The notes: generated by a model from the sequence alone, not told the origin. Shown: positions 26,068-37,400, counted from the first letter of the stretch. The stretch: 64,000 bases of DNA from Chitinophagaceae bacterium (GCA_018335935.1 JAGXRG010000047.1:50127-114126), one strand, 5' to 3'. Made by a program: numbers and translations.

Positions 26068-28500
26068 TTATTTCTCTTTAAACTCTAGTTTCATTGTTGC
26101 ATTTTTATTTAATGCATCACCGAAATATTTTGAATATTTTTTAAGCACTTCTTCAGATTGCTTTAAACCATTAATAGTTAAAACACCATTTTTTAATTCA
26201 ATAGAAGCATTACCGTCTGTAATAATGCCATCCTTTTTAAGATCAGAAACTAATGTTTCACCATCTAAAGTTGTTTTTACAGTTGAAGTATTTTCATTAT
26301 TGATCATAACTTCTTCTGTAGTTGTAGAATCATTCTTATTAATAGTAATCTCTATATTCTTCTCTGTTGCATTTGTTGCTTTCATTGGATACATTGAGGC
26401 TAAAGTTGGAGCAATTACCAATGAAACAATACTCATTAATTTAATTAAAATGTTCATTGAAGGTCCAGATGTATCTTTAAAAGGATCACCAACAGTATCT
26501 CCAGTTACAGAAGCTTTATGTGGTTCAGATTTTTTGTAATACATCTCTCCATTAATTTCAACACCTTTTTCAAAAGATTTTTTTGCATTATCCCAAGCAC
26601 CACCAGCATTGTTTTGGAAAATTCCCATCAACACACCACTAACAGTTGCACCTGCTAAAAATCCACCTAATGCTTCTGGTCCTAATAAAAATCCAATTAA
26701 TAAAGGAGAAATAATTGTGATAGCACCTGGCAACATCATTTTCTTTAAAGATGCTTCAGTAGAAATAGCCACACATTTTTCGTATTCTGGTTTACCTGTG
26801 CCTTCCATAATTCCAGGAATAGTTCTAAACTGACGACGAACTTCTTCAACCATTGCCATAGCAGCCTCACCAACAGCTCTAATCGCTAAAGAAGAGAAGA
26901 TGAAAGGAATCATACCTCCAACAAATAATGCAGCTAAAACATCAGCTTTATAAATATCGATATGTTGATTATTCGGCATTGCAACACCAACGAAAGCAGC
27001 AAATAATGCTAAGGCTGTTAAAGCAGCAGATGCAATAGCAAAGCCTTTTCCACTTGCAGCAGTTGTGTTACCTACAGCATCTAAAATGTCTGTTTTTTCA
27101 CGAACCTCAGGAGGTAAATCACTCATTTCAGCAATACCACCAGCATTATCAGCAATGGGTCCAAAAGCATCAATAGCTAATTGCATAGCTGTGGTTGCCA
27201 TCATACCAGCTGCAGCTATAGCTACACCATATAATCCAGCACACTCATAAGATCCAAATATACCAGCAGCTAAAACTAAAATTGGTAAAAATGTAGATTC
27301 CATTCCAATTGCCAATCCACCAATAATATTAGTAGCATGACCAGTTGCAGATTGACGAATAATACTCAACACAGGTCTTTTGCCCATAGCTGTATAATAT
27401 TCTGTGATGATACTCATTAAAGCACCAACCACTAAACCCACAGCAATTGCACCAATTACACCATTACGAGTAAATTCTAAACCACGTAAAATCATGGTTT
27501 CAGGTAAAATATAATTTACAATAAAGTAAGCAGCAATTGCAGTTAAAATCATTGAGCCCCAGTTACCCATGTTCAAAGCTTTTTGAACTGCATCTGTACT
27601 AACACCTGCTTTATCACTAATTTTTACGAATAGTGTACCTACAATTGATAAAAGAATACCAACTCCAGCAATAATCATTGGTAAAAGAATTGGAGCTAAA
27701 CCACCAAAATTATCATTTGAAGTAGTTTGTTGGCCAAGTACCATAGTTGCTAAAACAGTTGCCACATAAGAGCCAAACAAATCAGCTCCCATACCAGCAA
27801 CATCACCCACATTATCACCTACATTATCTGCAATAGTTGCAGGATTACGAGGATCATCTTCTGGAATTCCTGCCTCAACTTTACCAACTAAATCAGCACC
27901 CACATCAGCAGCTTTTGTATAAATACCACCGCCCACACGAGCAAAAAGTGCAATACTTTCTGCACCTAAAGAAAAGCCTGTTAATACTTCAATAGTTTTT
28001 AACATGCCTTCAGCATCTCCTGTTGGAGCTAAATAATGTTTAATTAATAAAAATAATCCACCTAAACCTAACACTGCTAATCCAGATACACCCAAACCCA
28101 TTACAGCACCACCAGTAAAAGAAACATTTAATGCTTTGCTTAAACTTGTTTTTGCTGCTTCTGCAGTACGCACATTTGCTTTGGTGGCAACCTTCATACC
28201 TATATAACCAGCTGTTGCACTAAATACAGCACCAATGATAAATGAAATGGCAATGCTCCAATGGCTATCATGATTTGTAGATGCCATAAAGCCTAATAAA
28301 ATTGCTACAATTACAACAAAATACCCTAAGATTTTCCATTCTGCTTTTAAGAATGCCATGGCTCCATCAGCAATGTAAGTGCTGATTTCTTTCATTCTTT
28401 CGTTACCAGCAGGTTGCTTTGAAACCCAGTTAAATTTGGCTAAAGTATAAATTAGCCCAATAATGCCCATTAAGGGAACTGCGTAAAATAAATAATTCAT
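26068..28500 (-). CDS. hppA: K+-stimulated membrane pyrophosphatase (Na+/H+ pump)
   Basis: Couples pyrophosphate hydrolysis to export of Na+ and/or H+. The substrate-binding segment contains [20 protein letters not shown] and [20 protein letters not shown]. The segment [16 protein letters not shown] has Ala where K+-independent enzymes have Lys, so this is the K+-dependent class. Fifteen or more hydrophobic helices. After the last helix there is an extra hydrophilic domain of about 105 residues (roughly 705-810), rich in Thr/Asn and ending in MKLEFKEK, which core enzymes lack. 810 residues. Confidence 0.95.
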   Translation of the reverse strand: MNYLFYAVPLMGIIGLIYTLAKFNWVSKQPAGNERMKEISTYIADGAMAFLKAEWKILGYFVVIVAILLGFMASTNHDSHWSIAISFIIGAVFSATAGYIGMKVATKANVRTAEAAKTSLSKALNVSFTGGAVMGLGVSGLAVLGLGGLFLLIKHYLAPTGDAEGMLKTIEVLTGFSLGAESIALFARVGGGIYTKAADVGADLVGKVEAGIPEDDPRNPATIADNVGDNVGDVAGMGADLFGSYVATVLATMVLGQQTTSNDNFGGLAPILLPMIIAGVGILLSIVGTLFVKISDKAGVSTDAVQKALNMGNWGSMILTAIAAYFIVNYILPETMILRGLEFTRNGVIGAIAVGLVVGALMSIITEYYTAMGKRPVLSIIRQSATGHATNIIGGLAIGMESTFLPILVLAAGIFGSYECAGLYGVAIAAAGMMATTAMQLAIDAFGPIADNAGGIAEMSDLPPEVREKTDILDAVGNTTAASGKGFAIASAALTALALFAAFVGVAMPNNQHIDIYKADVLAALFVGGMIPFIFSSLAIRAVGEAAMAMVEEVRRQFRTIPGIMEGTGKPEYEKCVAISTEASLKKMMLPGAITIISPLLIGFLLGPEALGGFLAGATVSGVLMGIFQNNAGGAWDNAKKSFEKGVEINGEMYYKKSEPHKASVTGDTVGDPFKDTSGPSMNILIKLMSIVSLVIAPTLASMYPMKATNATEKNIEITINKNDSTTTEEVMINNENTSTVKTTLDGETLVSDLKKDGIITDGNASIELKNGVLTINGLKQSEEVLKKYSKYFGDALNKNATMKLEFKEK

Positions 28501-28528
28501 ATGTTAGTTTAATAAAATTTTTGGGAGG

Positions 28529-28536
28529 CAAAAATA
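28529..28536 (-). promoter_or_regulatory. -7 box of hppA
   Basis: The minus strand reads TATTTTTG, an exact TAnnTTTG match, about 28 nt before the hppA ATG. Confidence 0.55.
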
Positions 28537-28582
28537 GGGGATTGAAGCTAAAATACAGTTTATAAAAGGGCTTATTATAGTA

Positions 28583-29797
28583 TTATTGCTCTTCTTCTTG
28601 GAAACTTTCAGGACTAGTAGTAAAGATGCTAGCCATTTCTTTAGCCTTATAAATTTTAGAATTAAACTTATTGCCTAAAACAATAATTGTTGCTGAGTCT
28701 TGAACTAATCTGGTAAACACAGCATTATTACCATGCCACCAACCATTATGATATGGAATGGTTTTATCTGGGTAGGTATACAGTCTGAACCCTAAACCAT
28801 AATTGTTGTTTCCTGGTCGTTCGAAACTATAAGGGGTAAATGCTAATTGTAAGTTTTCTTTTTTCAGTAACTTTTCTGAATACAACGCTTGATCCCAAAG
28901 TAATAAATCTTCAGGTGTACTGTAAATGTTTTTATCACCATAAACACAATCAAGTTTTTCAATACCGTAAGCAACATTATTGTATTTATAAGATGGTGTG
29001 TATCGAGCAGTATCGTTTATAGAAAAAACATAGGAGTTGCTCATACCTAGTGGTATGAAAATATTTTCTTGGATATAAGTTGGATAAGATTGTCCACTTG
29101 CTTTCTCAATTATTAATGCTAATAATGCAAAATTGGTATTGCAATAATTAAATTTTCTATTGGGTAATGCTTCAATAGCAGGTTTTCTTTCAACAAAAAA
29201 ATCTAATACTTTTTGGTTGGTGACTAAACCACTACCCCAATTGTTGGCTACCACTTTTTTATAAGTTACCCATTTACCTCTTTTATTTTTTTTGCGAGTA
29301 AGAATTACTTTTTTACCATCCATTAAATGAACATAATTAGGTAGACCACTTCTATGACTTAATAAATTTTTTACTGTTATATTTTTATAAGGAAAGTGGG
29401 GAAGATAATTTCTTACATCAGCATCCAAATCAACCAATCCTTTTTCCATGAGCTGCAATACAGCAATGGCTGTAAATGTTTTAGAAACTGAAGCTATATG
29501 TACAGATGTGTTTTTTGTAAAGGGTTCTTTTTTTGTATAATTTGCATAACCTCTATAATCTTCAAATAGCACTTCACCATTTTTGGCTACAATAATTCCA
29601 CCACTAAAACCTGTATTTGCTAAAAGTTTTGAATAGGTATTTTCTATTTGTTGTTGATAGTATTCTTTTGCGTTTTCAGTTAAGGGCTTATAGTTTATGG
29701 TTGAGTCGCTAGAAGGCAAAACCGCATCAGAAAAATTAGGATTTGTACATGAGAACAATAAAAAAGAAAAAATAGCTAATAGCATTACTCGAAACAT
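28583..29797 (-). CDS. Serine hydrolase, class C beta-lactamase/DD-peptidase family, lipoprotein
   Basis: A penicillin-binding-protein-like hydrolase. The Ser-x-x-Lys motif is SVSK in HIASVSKTFTAIAVLQL (about residue 103), the Tyr-x-Asn motif is YCN in KFNYCNTNFALLALI, and the third motif is HNG in YHNGWWHGNNAVF. A lipobox (FSCTNP) places it in the envelope. 404 residues. Likely substrates are peptidoglycan peptides or esters. Beta-lactam resistance should not be inferred from this fold alone. Confidence 0.88.
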   Translation of the reverse strand: MFRVMLLAIFSFLLFSCTNPNFSDAVLPSSDSTINYKPLTENAKEYYQQQIENTYSKLLANTGFSGGIIVAKNGEVLFEDYRGYANYTKKEPFTKNTSVHIASVSKTFTAIAVLQLMEKGLVDLDADVRNYLPHFPYKNITVKNLLSHRSGLPNYVHLMDGKKVILTRKKNKRGKWVTYKKVVANNWGSGLVTNQKVLDFFVERKPAIEALPNRKFNYCNTNFALLALIIEKASGQSYPTYIQENIFIPLGMSNSYVFSINDTARYTPSYKYNNVAYGIEKLDCVYGDKNIYSTPEDLLLWDQALYSEKLLKKENLQLAFTPYSFERPGNNNYGLGFRLYTYPDKTIPYHNGWWHGNNAVFTRLVQDSATIIVLGNKFNSKIYKAKEMASIFTTSPESFQEEEQ

Positions 29798-29823
29798 TAT
29801 GATTTTTGAATGACTAGATGTTG

Positions 29824-29831
29824 CAAATTTA
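29824..29831 (-). promoter_or_regulatory. -7 box of the serine hydrolase gene
   Basis: The minus strand reads TAAATTTG, an exact consensus match about 26 nt before the ATG. Confidence 0.55.
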
Positions 29832-29883
29832 AACGTTCATAATTGCTTTTAATTGTTAAAAATAAATATAAAATGATAGATGA

Positions 29884-32199
29884 TTAATGCTTGATGAAAA
29901 TTTTCTCAGTTCCTTGTAGAATATCTTCTCTATAAACTTGAATAAAATAGTTGCCTTTTTTTATATGCGATGTATTTAATTTAATAAAATTACTTGTGCT
30001 ATTCATCTCTTGTAATACTCTGCCCTCAATAGTTACAAGCCTAATGATGACATTGCTATTTTGTTGATTTTCGAATTGAATGGTTGCTTGATGTTGTACT
30101 GGGTTTGGGTATATTAAAATTTTTGTTGAAGGACTTAAATTAGTAAGAAATATGATGTTGGAATAAACTTGTTTATTTGATGTAATAATTTTTGCTCTAA
30201 AATAATTTTTTACAACATCTGAACTTGATGAATATTCATATTGATGTTGAAGATTGTTTTGAAGTATTTTTTTCATTTCTTCAAAATTTTCAAAATAGCT
30301 TCCATCAGCACTTTTTTCTAATTCAACTTTAGCAATAGGCTCATCACTAGTTAAAGCTAAAACAAATGTGTTTGATAGTCCATTCTTTTTAATTGATAGT
30401 CTAACATCAGTAATAGCTAAAGCACTTGAATAATTAATTGTAGCATTTGCCATTATTCTATTTTCTGGATCAAAAGTTATTGTTGCTGGTGTAAAAGGTA
30501 AATTAAAACTAATAGTATTACCATTAATTGAATTACCCATTGTTCCTTGCCAATCGTAATATATCTCACTTACATTTCTGTGATATACTATAATAGTTGT
30601 ATCTAAAGTACCAGTAGCATTAGCAATTTTTAAAATCACGGGCATTGGAAAATGTGTTGCAGCTGTTCCACTTGAACCTGATGATGTAACAGTTTGTGTT
30701 AGATTAATGTTTATGGTATTACCATTGTTACCCCAAAGAATATTATAATTCGGTGTTCCTTTTTTATTGATCCACTCATTAAAAAAATCGGCTAAATTTA
30801 TTGCTGTTAATTGACTTTCCATGTGTGTTTGCAAGTCCAAAGTAGAAGCAGATTTATATGCTATATTATTATTGTTTAAATAGTTTTTGCAAGCAGTAAA
30901 AAATTTTGTATCTCCTAATATTGTTCTTAGCATTGATGCCACCATGCAACCTCGGTTGTATATTGCTGTAACATTTGGGTTGGTCCAAATAGTGTTTGAA
31001 CTAGTTATATCATTTAAATAGATTGAAGTTGATGTATTAGCACGAGCACTATTTTTTACACTTGCTAATTTTGAAATATAGCTGATGCCTAAACTGGGTG
31101 CAAATTCATAAGCCAATGCTTCACTATATGTAGCAAATCCCTCAGCTAACCAAAGATGATTCCAGGTTGAAAAAGTAGCTTTATTTCCCCACCATTGATG
31201 AGCAAGCTCATGTGCTAAAATGCCATTACTTTGTAAGCTGCCTCCCCCAATACCAGAAAAGGTTTGGTGCTCCATACCACCATTAAAACCAAATTCATAA
31301 AAACCATGTTTTTCATTAGCAAAAGGGTAATCTCCAAATAAATTATTTAATGCATTAAATACCAGTTTGTGGTTATTCATTACATTTAAAATATTTGTTT
31401 CTGTAGGAGATGATTTTCCTTGAAAAATGTTTAGAATATAGGGTACAGATGTTGAACCTACAGTAAGATTTCCTAAATTATATCTATTATATTTTGCAAT
31501 TCCCAAAGCAACTAAATAACTAGCAATAGGGTATCTATGTTTAAATGTAAAAATTCTAGAAGCTCCATTAATAGTTGAATCTGTCATGGTGCCATTTGCA
31601 GCTACCCAAAAATTATTAGGTACAGTTACTATAAGATCGAGTGAGTCTATTTTATCTTGCATATCAGCTTTGCAGGGCCACCAATCTCTATCTTCATAAG
31701 ATTCTGATAAGGTATATATATAGTTATTGCCTGCAGCATCTATGCCTCTTTGATATCCAAATGCATTACCACTTGCAGCTGGAGGACTTCCTTTATAATT
31801 TATAGTGATCGAATCAACAGTACCAGTATTAGTGATTGTAATGGGTAAATTAATATTTAGAATGTTGTTATTTCCAGAAGAAGGAAAGTTAAAACTACAA
31901 GAATTGCCATGATAAGTTACTGACAAAAAACTATTATTAAAAGCATTTTTATTAAAGTCAAAACTTATGGAAGAAACATTATTTGTAATGGTAGAAAAGT
32001 AAGTAGTTACTTTTCCTGTGAGTGTTTTTGTGGCGTCGTCAGGATCGGCAATCCATTCACATCTTTGATAAGTTACGTTAATATTAGAACCAGTTCCTGA
32101 ATATCCTGTAGAAAATAGACCAATGGGTTGTGAATAAGTTTGAGATTGTATGAGACAAAAAAGCAACATTCCTATACTTCTAACTAACAAATATTTCAT
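29884..32199 (-). CDS. Secreted M1-family metallopeptidase with T9SS sorting domain
   Basis: A zinc aminopeptidase-like exoenzyme. Signal peptide at the N-terminus. The zinc motif HELAH (GILAHELAHQWWGNKA, about residue 330) is followed by the third ligand in WLAEGFATYSEAL. The last 80 or so residues form a type A T9SS sorting domain (ILIYPNPVQHQATIQF, then a C-terminal KGNYFIQVYRE and basic tail). It is therefore exported through the type IX system, to which PorT and GldH in this window belong or are linked. 771 residues, single-gene unit. Confidence 0.92.
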   Translation of the reverse strand: MKYLLVRSIGMLLFCLIQSQTYSQPIGLFSTGYSGTGSNINVTYQRCEWIADPDDATKTLTGKVTTYFSTITNNVSSISFDFNKNAFNNSFLSVTYHGNSCSFNFPSSGNNNILNINLPITITNTGTVDSITINYKGSPPAASGNAFGYQRGIDAAGNNYIYTLSESYEDRDWWPCKADMQDKIDSLDLIVTVPNNFWVAANGTMTDSTINGASRIFTFKHRYPIASYLVALGIAKYNRYNLGNLTVGSTSVPYILNIFQGKSSPTETNILNVMNNHKLVFNALNNLFGDYPFANEKHGFYEFGFNGGMEHQTFSGIGGGSLQSNGILAHELAHQWWGNKATFSTWNHLWLAEGFATYSEALAYEFAPSLGISYISKLASVKNSARANTSTSIYLNDITSSNTIWTNPNVTAIYNRGCMVASMLRTILGDTKFFTACKNYLNNNNIAYKSASTLDLQTHMESQLTAINLADFFNEWINKKGTPNYNILWGNNGNTININLTQTVTSSGSSGTAATHFPMPVILKIANATGTLDTTIIVYHRNVSEIYYDWQGTMGNSINGNTISFNLPFTPATITFDPENRIMANATINYSSALAITDVRLSIKKNGLSNTFVLALTSDEPIAKVELEKSADGSYFENFEEMKKILQNNLQHQYEYSSSSDVVKNYFRAKIITSNKQVYSNIIFLTNLSPSTKILIYPNPVQHQATIQFENQQNSNVIIRLVTIEGRVLQEMNSTSNFIKLNTSHIKKGNYFIQVYREDILQGTEKIFIKH

Positions 32200-32367
32200 C
32201 TAAAATCATGGTTTTTAAGAGTAGTAAAAATAGTAGATTATACATATGCTTCAACAACTTTAAGCCGAATTAAGTTTTTTATAATGAATTCTGTTCTACA
32301 TAACATTTTACATCAAAAATATTTTCTCTATTTTTATTGAGGAAATGTTATAATGTAAATAAAATTT

Positions 32368-33201
32368 ATGCTTGATAATTTAATTTCATATTTTTCTACT
32401 CTAGATCAAAGACCTCTAGAAAGAATGTCTTTTCTTATAGGCGGATTATTATTCTTTTGGATTATTGAAGGGTCCATTCCATTATTACAACTTAATTATA
32501 AAAAGAATAAAATTAAACATGCAGCTGTAAATTTTGGATTCACTATTATTCATCTGATAATTCATACTTTTTTAGCAATAGTCATTATTAAAATTAGTGA
32601 TTGGTGTATCTATAATAATTTTGGTTTAGTTGCCTTGTTTAAAGCTGAAACCCTTGCTAGTATTGTAATTACTTTTTTTGTTTTGGATTTTTTTGTAGGA
32701 TGGTTGGTACATTTTACAGAGCATAAAATTCCTTTATTATGGCGTTTTCATGTAGTACATCATGCCGATAATAATGTAGATGTTACCACAGGATTAAGGC
32801 ATCATCCTGTAGAAAGTATTTTGAGAGGCATATTCTTTTTTATGGGAATTTTTGTTGCTGGTGCCCCTATGTATGCAGTTATGATTTATCAAACCATTCT
32901 CATTTTTGCCACTGCCTTTACACATGCTAATATTAGCCTGCCCATTAAAATTGATAAAGCATTAAGTTATTTTTTTGTGTCTCCAAACATGCATAAAGTA
33001 CACCATCATTTTAAGCAGCCTTTCACCGATAGTAATTATGGCGCAGTACTTTCTATTTGGGATAGAATGTTGGGTACTTTTTTAAAATTAGCACCACAAG
33101 AAATTATTTATGGGTTAGATAAATATTATCCGAATGATGAAGATGAAAATTTTTTAAAATTAATGAAGGAACCCTTTGGGAAAATGGAACTAAAAAAATG
33201 A
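32368..33201 (+). CDS. Sterol desaturase/fatty acid hydroxylase family protein
   Basis: An integral membrane di-iron hydroxylase with the eight-histidine pattern of the superfamily: HFTEH, FHVVHHAD, LRHHPVES and HKVHHHF. Four or five hydrophobic helices. 277 residues. The substrate is a lipid of unknown identity; sphingolipid or hopanoid-type lipids are possible in this phylum. The 168-nt region before it holds no gene, only AT-rich sequence with a weak inverted repeat. Confidence 0.88.
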   Translation: MLDNLISYFSTLDQRPLERMSFLIGGLLFFWIIEGSIPLLQLNYKKNKIKHAAVNFGFTIIHLIIHTFLAIVIIKISDWCIYNNFGLVALFKAETLASIVITFFVLDFFVGWLVHFTEHKIPLLWRFHVVHHADNNVDVTTGLRHHPVESILRGIFFFMGIFVAGAPMYAVMIYQTILIFATAFTHANISLPIKIDKALSYFFVSPNMHKVHHHFKQPFTDSNYGAVLSIWDRMLGTFLKLAPQEIIYGLDKYYPNDEDENFLKLMKEPFGKMELKK

Positions 33202-33245
33202 TTACAATTGTTAATAATTTAAATTTTTTAAATGGTATACAACAA

Positions 33246-33268
33246 TATCTTTACACATTACATGTAAT
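33246..33268. promoter_or_regulatory. -7-like box plus 12-bp palindrome before a small gene
   Basis: TATCTTTA (33246-33253) is one base from the -7 consensus. The perfect palindrome ATTACATGTAAT (33257-33268) falls at the expected transcription start, where a repressor could act. Confidence 0.45.
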
Positions 33269-33292
33269 ATTACTAACCCTAAATTTTAAAAA

Positions 33293-33499
33293 ATGGACAC
33301 AAGTAAAATGATCAAAGCATACTGCTTAAAAACTAAAGAAAAAAATGTTCCAATGCAAGATGCTGTTATCACTAAAACTGCACGTGGAGGTTATATGGCT
33401 TCTGGCAATGATGGAAAAGGAAATAAAATGGCAGCTATTATGAGCGAAGCAAAAGCAATGCAAGCAATTGCTGATGGTGTTGCTAAAAAAGGATTCTAG
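33293..33499 (+). CDS. Small conserved-looking basic protein
   Basis: 68 residues, lysine-rich and without signal peptide or membrane helix. The layout KAYCLKTKEKNVPMQDAV, then a glycine-rich turn and GNKMAAIM, recalls the small DUF5679-type proteins. However, only one of the expected zinc-ribbon cysteines (Cys11) is kept. It has its own promoter region and a strong terminator, so it is a real short gene that is probably well expressed. Function unknown. Confidence 0.75.
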   Translation: MDTSKMIKAYCLKTKEKNVPMQDAVITKTARGGYMASGNDGKGNKMAAIMSEAKAMQAIADGVAKKGF

Positions 33500-33516
33500 T
33501 TTTTTGCAAAAGTTTT

Positions 33517-33550
33517 AAAGGCCTCACAATTTGTGAGGCCTTTTTATTTT
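33517..33550. terminator. Bidirectional terminator
   Basis: A 12-bp stem AAAGGCCTCACA with a 3-nt loop and T-runs readable on both strands. It lies between the small gene and the convergent outer-membrane protein gene. Confidence 0.95.
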
Positions 33551-34460
33551 AGAGTTTAAAAACCAATTCAGGAATAAAAACAAAACTTCTGGTTAGTCCA
33601 TCTGGTCTTGATTTTCTTACAACTGCTGGTGCTCCAGTAATTAAATTAAAACTTACATTATTACTAATGTTCCAGTTTAATGCCAAGTTTAAGTTCAATG
33701 TTAATCCTTCAGAATTATTAATAGTATTTACTTTGCCTGAATTATCAGTAAAAGCATCATTGCCTAAATGATAAATAGCAAGGGTTCCAAAGCTCATGTT
33801 AACTTTATTAGAAACACTAAAAGATTTGGTTGCTCTTACAAGCATATCTGCTTTTCTACTAAACATTCTTGTAGAAGAAAAAGTGTTTAATTCAGAACCT
33901 ATTAAAGGTGTAATAAAACTATTCTTATTATTTTTTGTTAATGGAATTTGAAATGCTGCAGATAAATCCCAATTATTTTTTTGATAAGTAATGCCTGCTA
34001 TTGCATCTACAGTGCCTAAAGTTGATTGATATGCCATAGGCAAACTCTGATTATTACTCTTATTATCTTCATTCCCTAATGGGAATTTTATTCCAGCATT
34101 AATCAATATTTTACTTCCATTTTTATTTGTATAAGTTTTGGTTCCTACAACAAATAAATCTCCAATATCAGCAATAGAATAATTATTTTTTGATGAACTA
34201 TTATAAGTTGCTTTTACTTGTAATTGAAAATTATTAAACTGCTGGTCGAACTGTATATAAGGAGTAATAATGCTCATACTTTGCTCACCCACTCCAAATG
34301 CATTACCTACTCTTAATGTAGATTGATGATTATTTACAATTTTATTTTTTTGATGAGAAGAAAATGAACCTATTGAACAAAAACCAGCATCGCTACAACC
34401 TTGAGCTATTGAAGTATGAACAATAGCTATTGAAATGATGATTGCAAATATTTTTTTCAT
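33549..34460 (-). CDS. Predicted outer-membrane beta-barrel protein
   Basis: 303 residues with a signal peptide (ends TSIAQ) and a mature part beginning GCSDAGFCSIGSF, then alternating beta strands ending in an aromatic/hydrophobic C-terminal strand (VFIPELVFKL), as in porin-like proteins. It starts 7 nt after mfd and is probably co-transcribed. I do not recognise a characterised family. The two early cysteines could form a disulphide. Confidence 0.7.
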   Translation of the reverse strand: MKKIFAIIISIAIVHTSIAQGCSDAGFCSIGSFSSHQKNKIVNNHQSTLRVGNAFGVGEQSMSIITPYIQFDQQFNNFQLQVKATYNSSSKNNYSIADIGDLFVVGTKTYTNKNGSKILINAGIKFPLGNEDNKSNNQSLPMAYQSTLGTVDAIAGITYQKNNWDLSAAFQIPLTKNNKNSFITPLIGSELNTFSSTRMFSRKADMLVRATKSFSVSNKVNMSFGTLAIYHLGNDAFTDNSGKVNTINNSEGLTLNLNLALNWNISNNVSFNLITGAPAVVRKSRPDGLTRSFVFIPELVFKL

Positions 34461-34467
34461 ATTTTTT

Positions 34468-37400
34468 TTATTTAGAATTAGGTAAAACTGTTTGTGCCAT
34501 TCTTCTCAAAAATTGTTCCATCTCTTCCATACTTTTAATATCATTAACAACTAATAGAAAGTTTTTAGCTACTTGTTTTAAATGTGCTTTGTTAGTTGAA
34601 GTTTGAAGATAGTCTAAAATACCTTTAAAAACATCACTTTCGAAATAAGGACTATCATTTTTATTGATAAAATAACATCTCATGGTGTTTTCTTTCAAAC
34701 TCATTTTCTCAAAGCCCAATTTTACAGCATGCCATCTACAGCGAACAGTTGTAAATAAGTCTTCAACAGTTTTTGGTATGGGTCCAAACCTATCTAGCAT
34801 TTCTGCATGAAATTCTATTAACTCATCTTCTTGTTCACAATTATCTAATCTTGTATACAATGATAGCCTCTCAGTAATGCTTTCAACATAACTATCAGGA
34901 ATTAAAATTTCCAAATCTGTGTCAATGGTGCAATCTGTTACATAATCATCTTGCTGAGAAATTTCTTCTTGAAATAAATCTTTAAAATCTTTTCGTTTTA
35001 ATTCTCTTATAGCTTCATTCAAAATTTTCTGATAAGTTTCAAAACCTATATCAGCCATAAAACCACTTTGTTCGCCACCCAACATATTGCCAGCTCCACG
35101 AATATCCAAATCTCTCATGGCAATTTGAAAACCACTTCCCAAATCACTAAACTGTTCTAAAGTTTGTAAACGTTTTCTACTGTCTGTTGGTAAAGTACCT
35201 AAGGGAGGAGCTAATAAATAGCAAAAAGCTTTTTTGTTGCTTCTACCAACTCTGCCTCTTAATTGATGTAAATCGCTTAAACCAAATTGGTGTGCATTGT
35301 TGATGATGATGGTATTTACATTAGCAATATCAACACCACTTTCAACAATATTTGTACAAATAAGCACATCGTATTTCTTATCTATAAAGTCTAAAATCCT
35401 TTCTTCTAACAAATCACCTTCCCCGTCCGTTCCAGAACGGGTGGACATTTGTCCATGAGCATAGGAGATAGATAAATCAGGACATTGAGCTTGAATCATA
35501 GCAGCCATTTCACTCAGGCCTTTAACTCGATTATGAATAAAAAAAACCTGACCACCTCTAGAAGTTTCATAATAAATAGCATCTCTTATAAAATCTATAT
35601 TAAATACCTGAACTTCTGTTTGTATAGGTTGGCGATTTGGAGGAGGTGTATTAATAATACTTAAATCTCTTGCACCCATTAAACTAAACTGTAAGGTTCT
35701 TGGAATAGGCGTTGCTGTTAGTGTTAAACTATCAACATTTGTTTTTAAAAGTTTTAATTTTTCTTTATGTGCTACACCAAATTTTTGTTCCTCATCAATT
35801 ACCATTAAGCCTAAGTTTTTAAACTTAGTGTCTTTACCTAATAAACCATGTGTACCAACAATAATATCAATTTTACCTTCTTGTAATTTTTGAAGGGTTG
35901 CTTTTTTCTCTTTAGATGATTTAAAGCGATTAATATAATCTACTGTTACAGGAAAATCTTTAAAGCGTTCAGAAAAAGTTTGATAATGCTGATAAGCTAA
36001 AATAGTTGTTGGTACTAGTATTGCAGCTTGTTTTCCATCAACTACAGTTTTAAATGCAGCACGAATAGCAACTTCAGTTTTGCCAAAACCAACATCACCA
36101 CAAACTAATCTATCCATAGGTGATGCACTCTCCATATCTTTCTTTACATCAGCAACTGCTTTGGCTTGGTCTGGAGTATCTTCATAAATAAAACTGGCTT
36201 CTAATTCAATTTGCATGTAATTGTCAGGCGTATGAGCAAAGCCTTGCTGTGCTTTACGTTGAGCATATAATTTAATTAAATCGAAAGCAATTTCTTTAAC
36301 CTTAGCTTTTGTTTTTTCCTTCAGTTTATTCCAAACATCGCTACCTAATTTATTAATCTTAGGTTCTGTGCCATCTTTACCAGTGAATTTAGAAATTTTA
36401 TGTAAAGAGTTGATGTTGACATAAAGTATATCACTATCCTTATAAATAATTCTTACAGCTTCTTGCAACTTTCCATTAATATCTAATTTTTGTAAACCGC
36501 TATATCTACCAACACCATGATCTATATGCGTTACAAAATCTCCTGGTTGTAAGTCGCGTAGGGTTTTTAAAGTAAGAGCTTTGTTTTTATTAAAAGCTTG
36601 TTTTACCCTGTATTTATGATAACGTTGAAAAATTTGATGATCAGTATAACAAACTACTTTTAATTCGTCATCAATAAATCCTTCATGTATGGCAGTTGCA
36701 ATGGGTACAAAATTAATTTCAGTTTTGAGGTCTTTGAAAATGGTATAAAGTCTTTCTAATTGTTTGGCCTGCTCTGCAAATAGATAAATTTGATAACCAC
36801 TACTTTCATACAACTTTAAATTGCTAATGAGCATTTCAAAATTTCTGTTGAAGGAAGGTTGAGGCTTGGTAGAATGATGAATGATGAATGATGAATGATG
36901 ATTTCCCAATTCCAAATTCCTAATTCCAAATTGCTCCTTGCTTCCAAACTCAACAATAGTTCTACTTTGTAATTGTCTTTCTAAAGTGGCAATAGGTACA
37001 AAATCTTCTAACTTAACTTCTTTTACAATTTTGGTATCGTCATTTGAGTCGTCTGTCAACTGCTCACTATCAACAGAATTTTCGACTGTTGTCTGTTGAC
37101 TGTTGACAAATAACGATAACGCTTCTTCTTGCAACTCAATCGTCTCTTTAATGATCTCCCAATCTTTCAACCAAACAATTGTATTCTCTGAAAGATATTC
37201 TAAGAGTGTAATTTTTTCATTACTCTCAAATTGTGTTTCAACATTTGGAATGATGGAAACTTGTAAAATTTTTCTTTCACTCAACTGTGTTTCAGGATCA
37301 AAAATTCTTATGCTGTCAACTTCATTTCCAAAAAGTTCAACTCTGTAAGGCTTATCGTTTCCAAAAGAATAAATATCTAAAATACCACCACGTAAAGCAA

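Noticed and set aside
25994..26539. 181-codon plus-strand frame over the end of hppA
   Set aside because: Antisense to a clearly conserved pyrophosphatase and running through its terminator hairpin.
36873..37108. CRISPR array or minisatellite
   Set aside because: No repeat-spacer structure; units are 7 nt and sit in an open reading frame.
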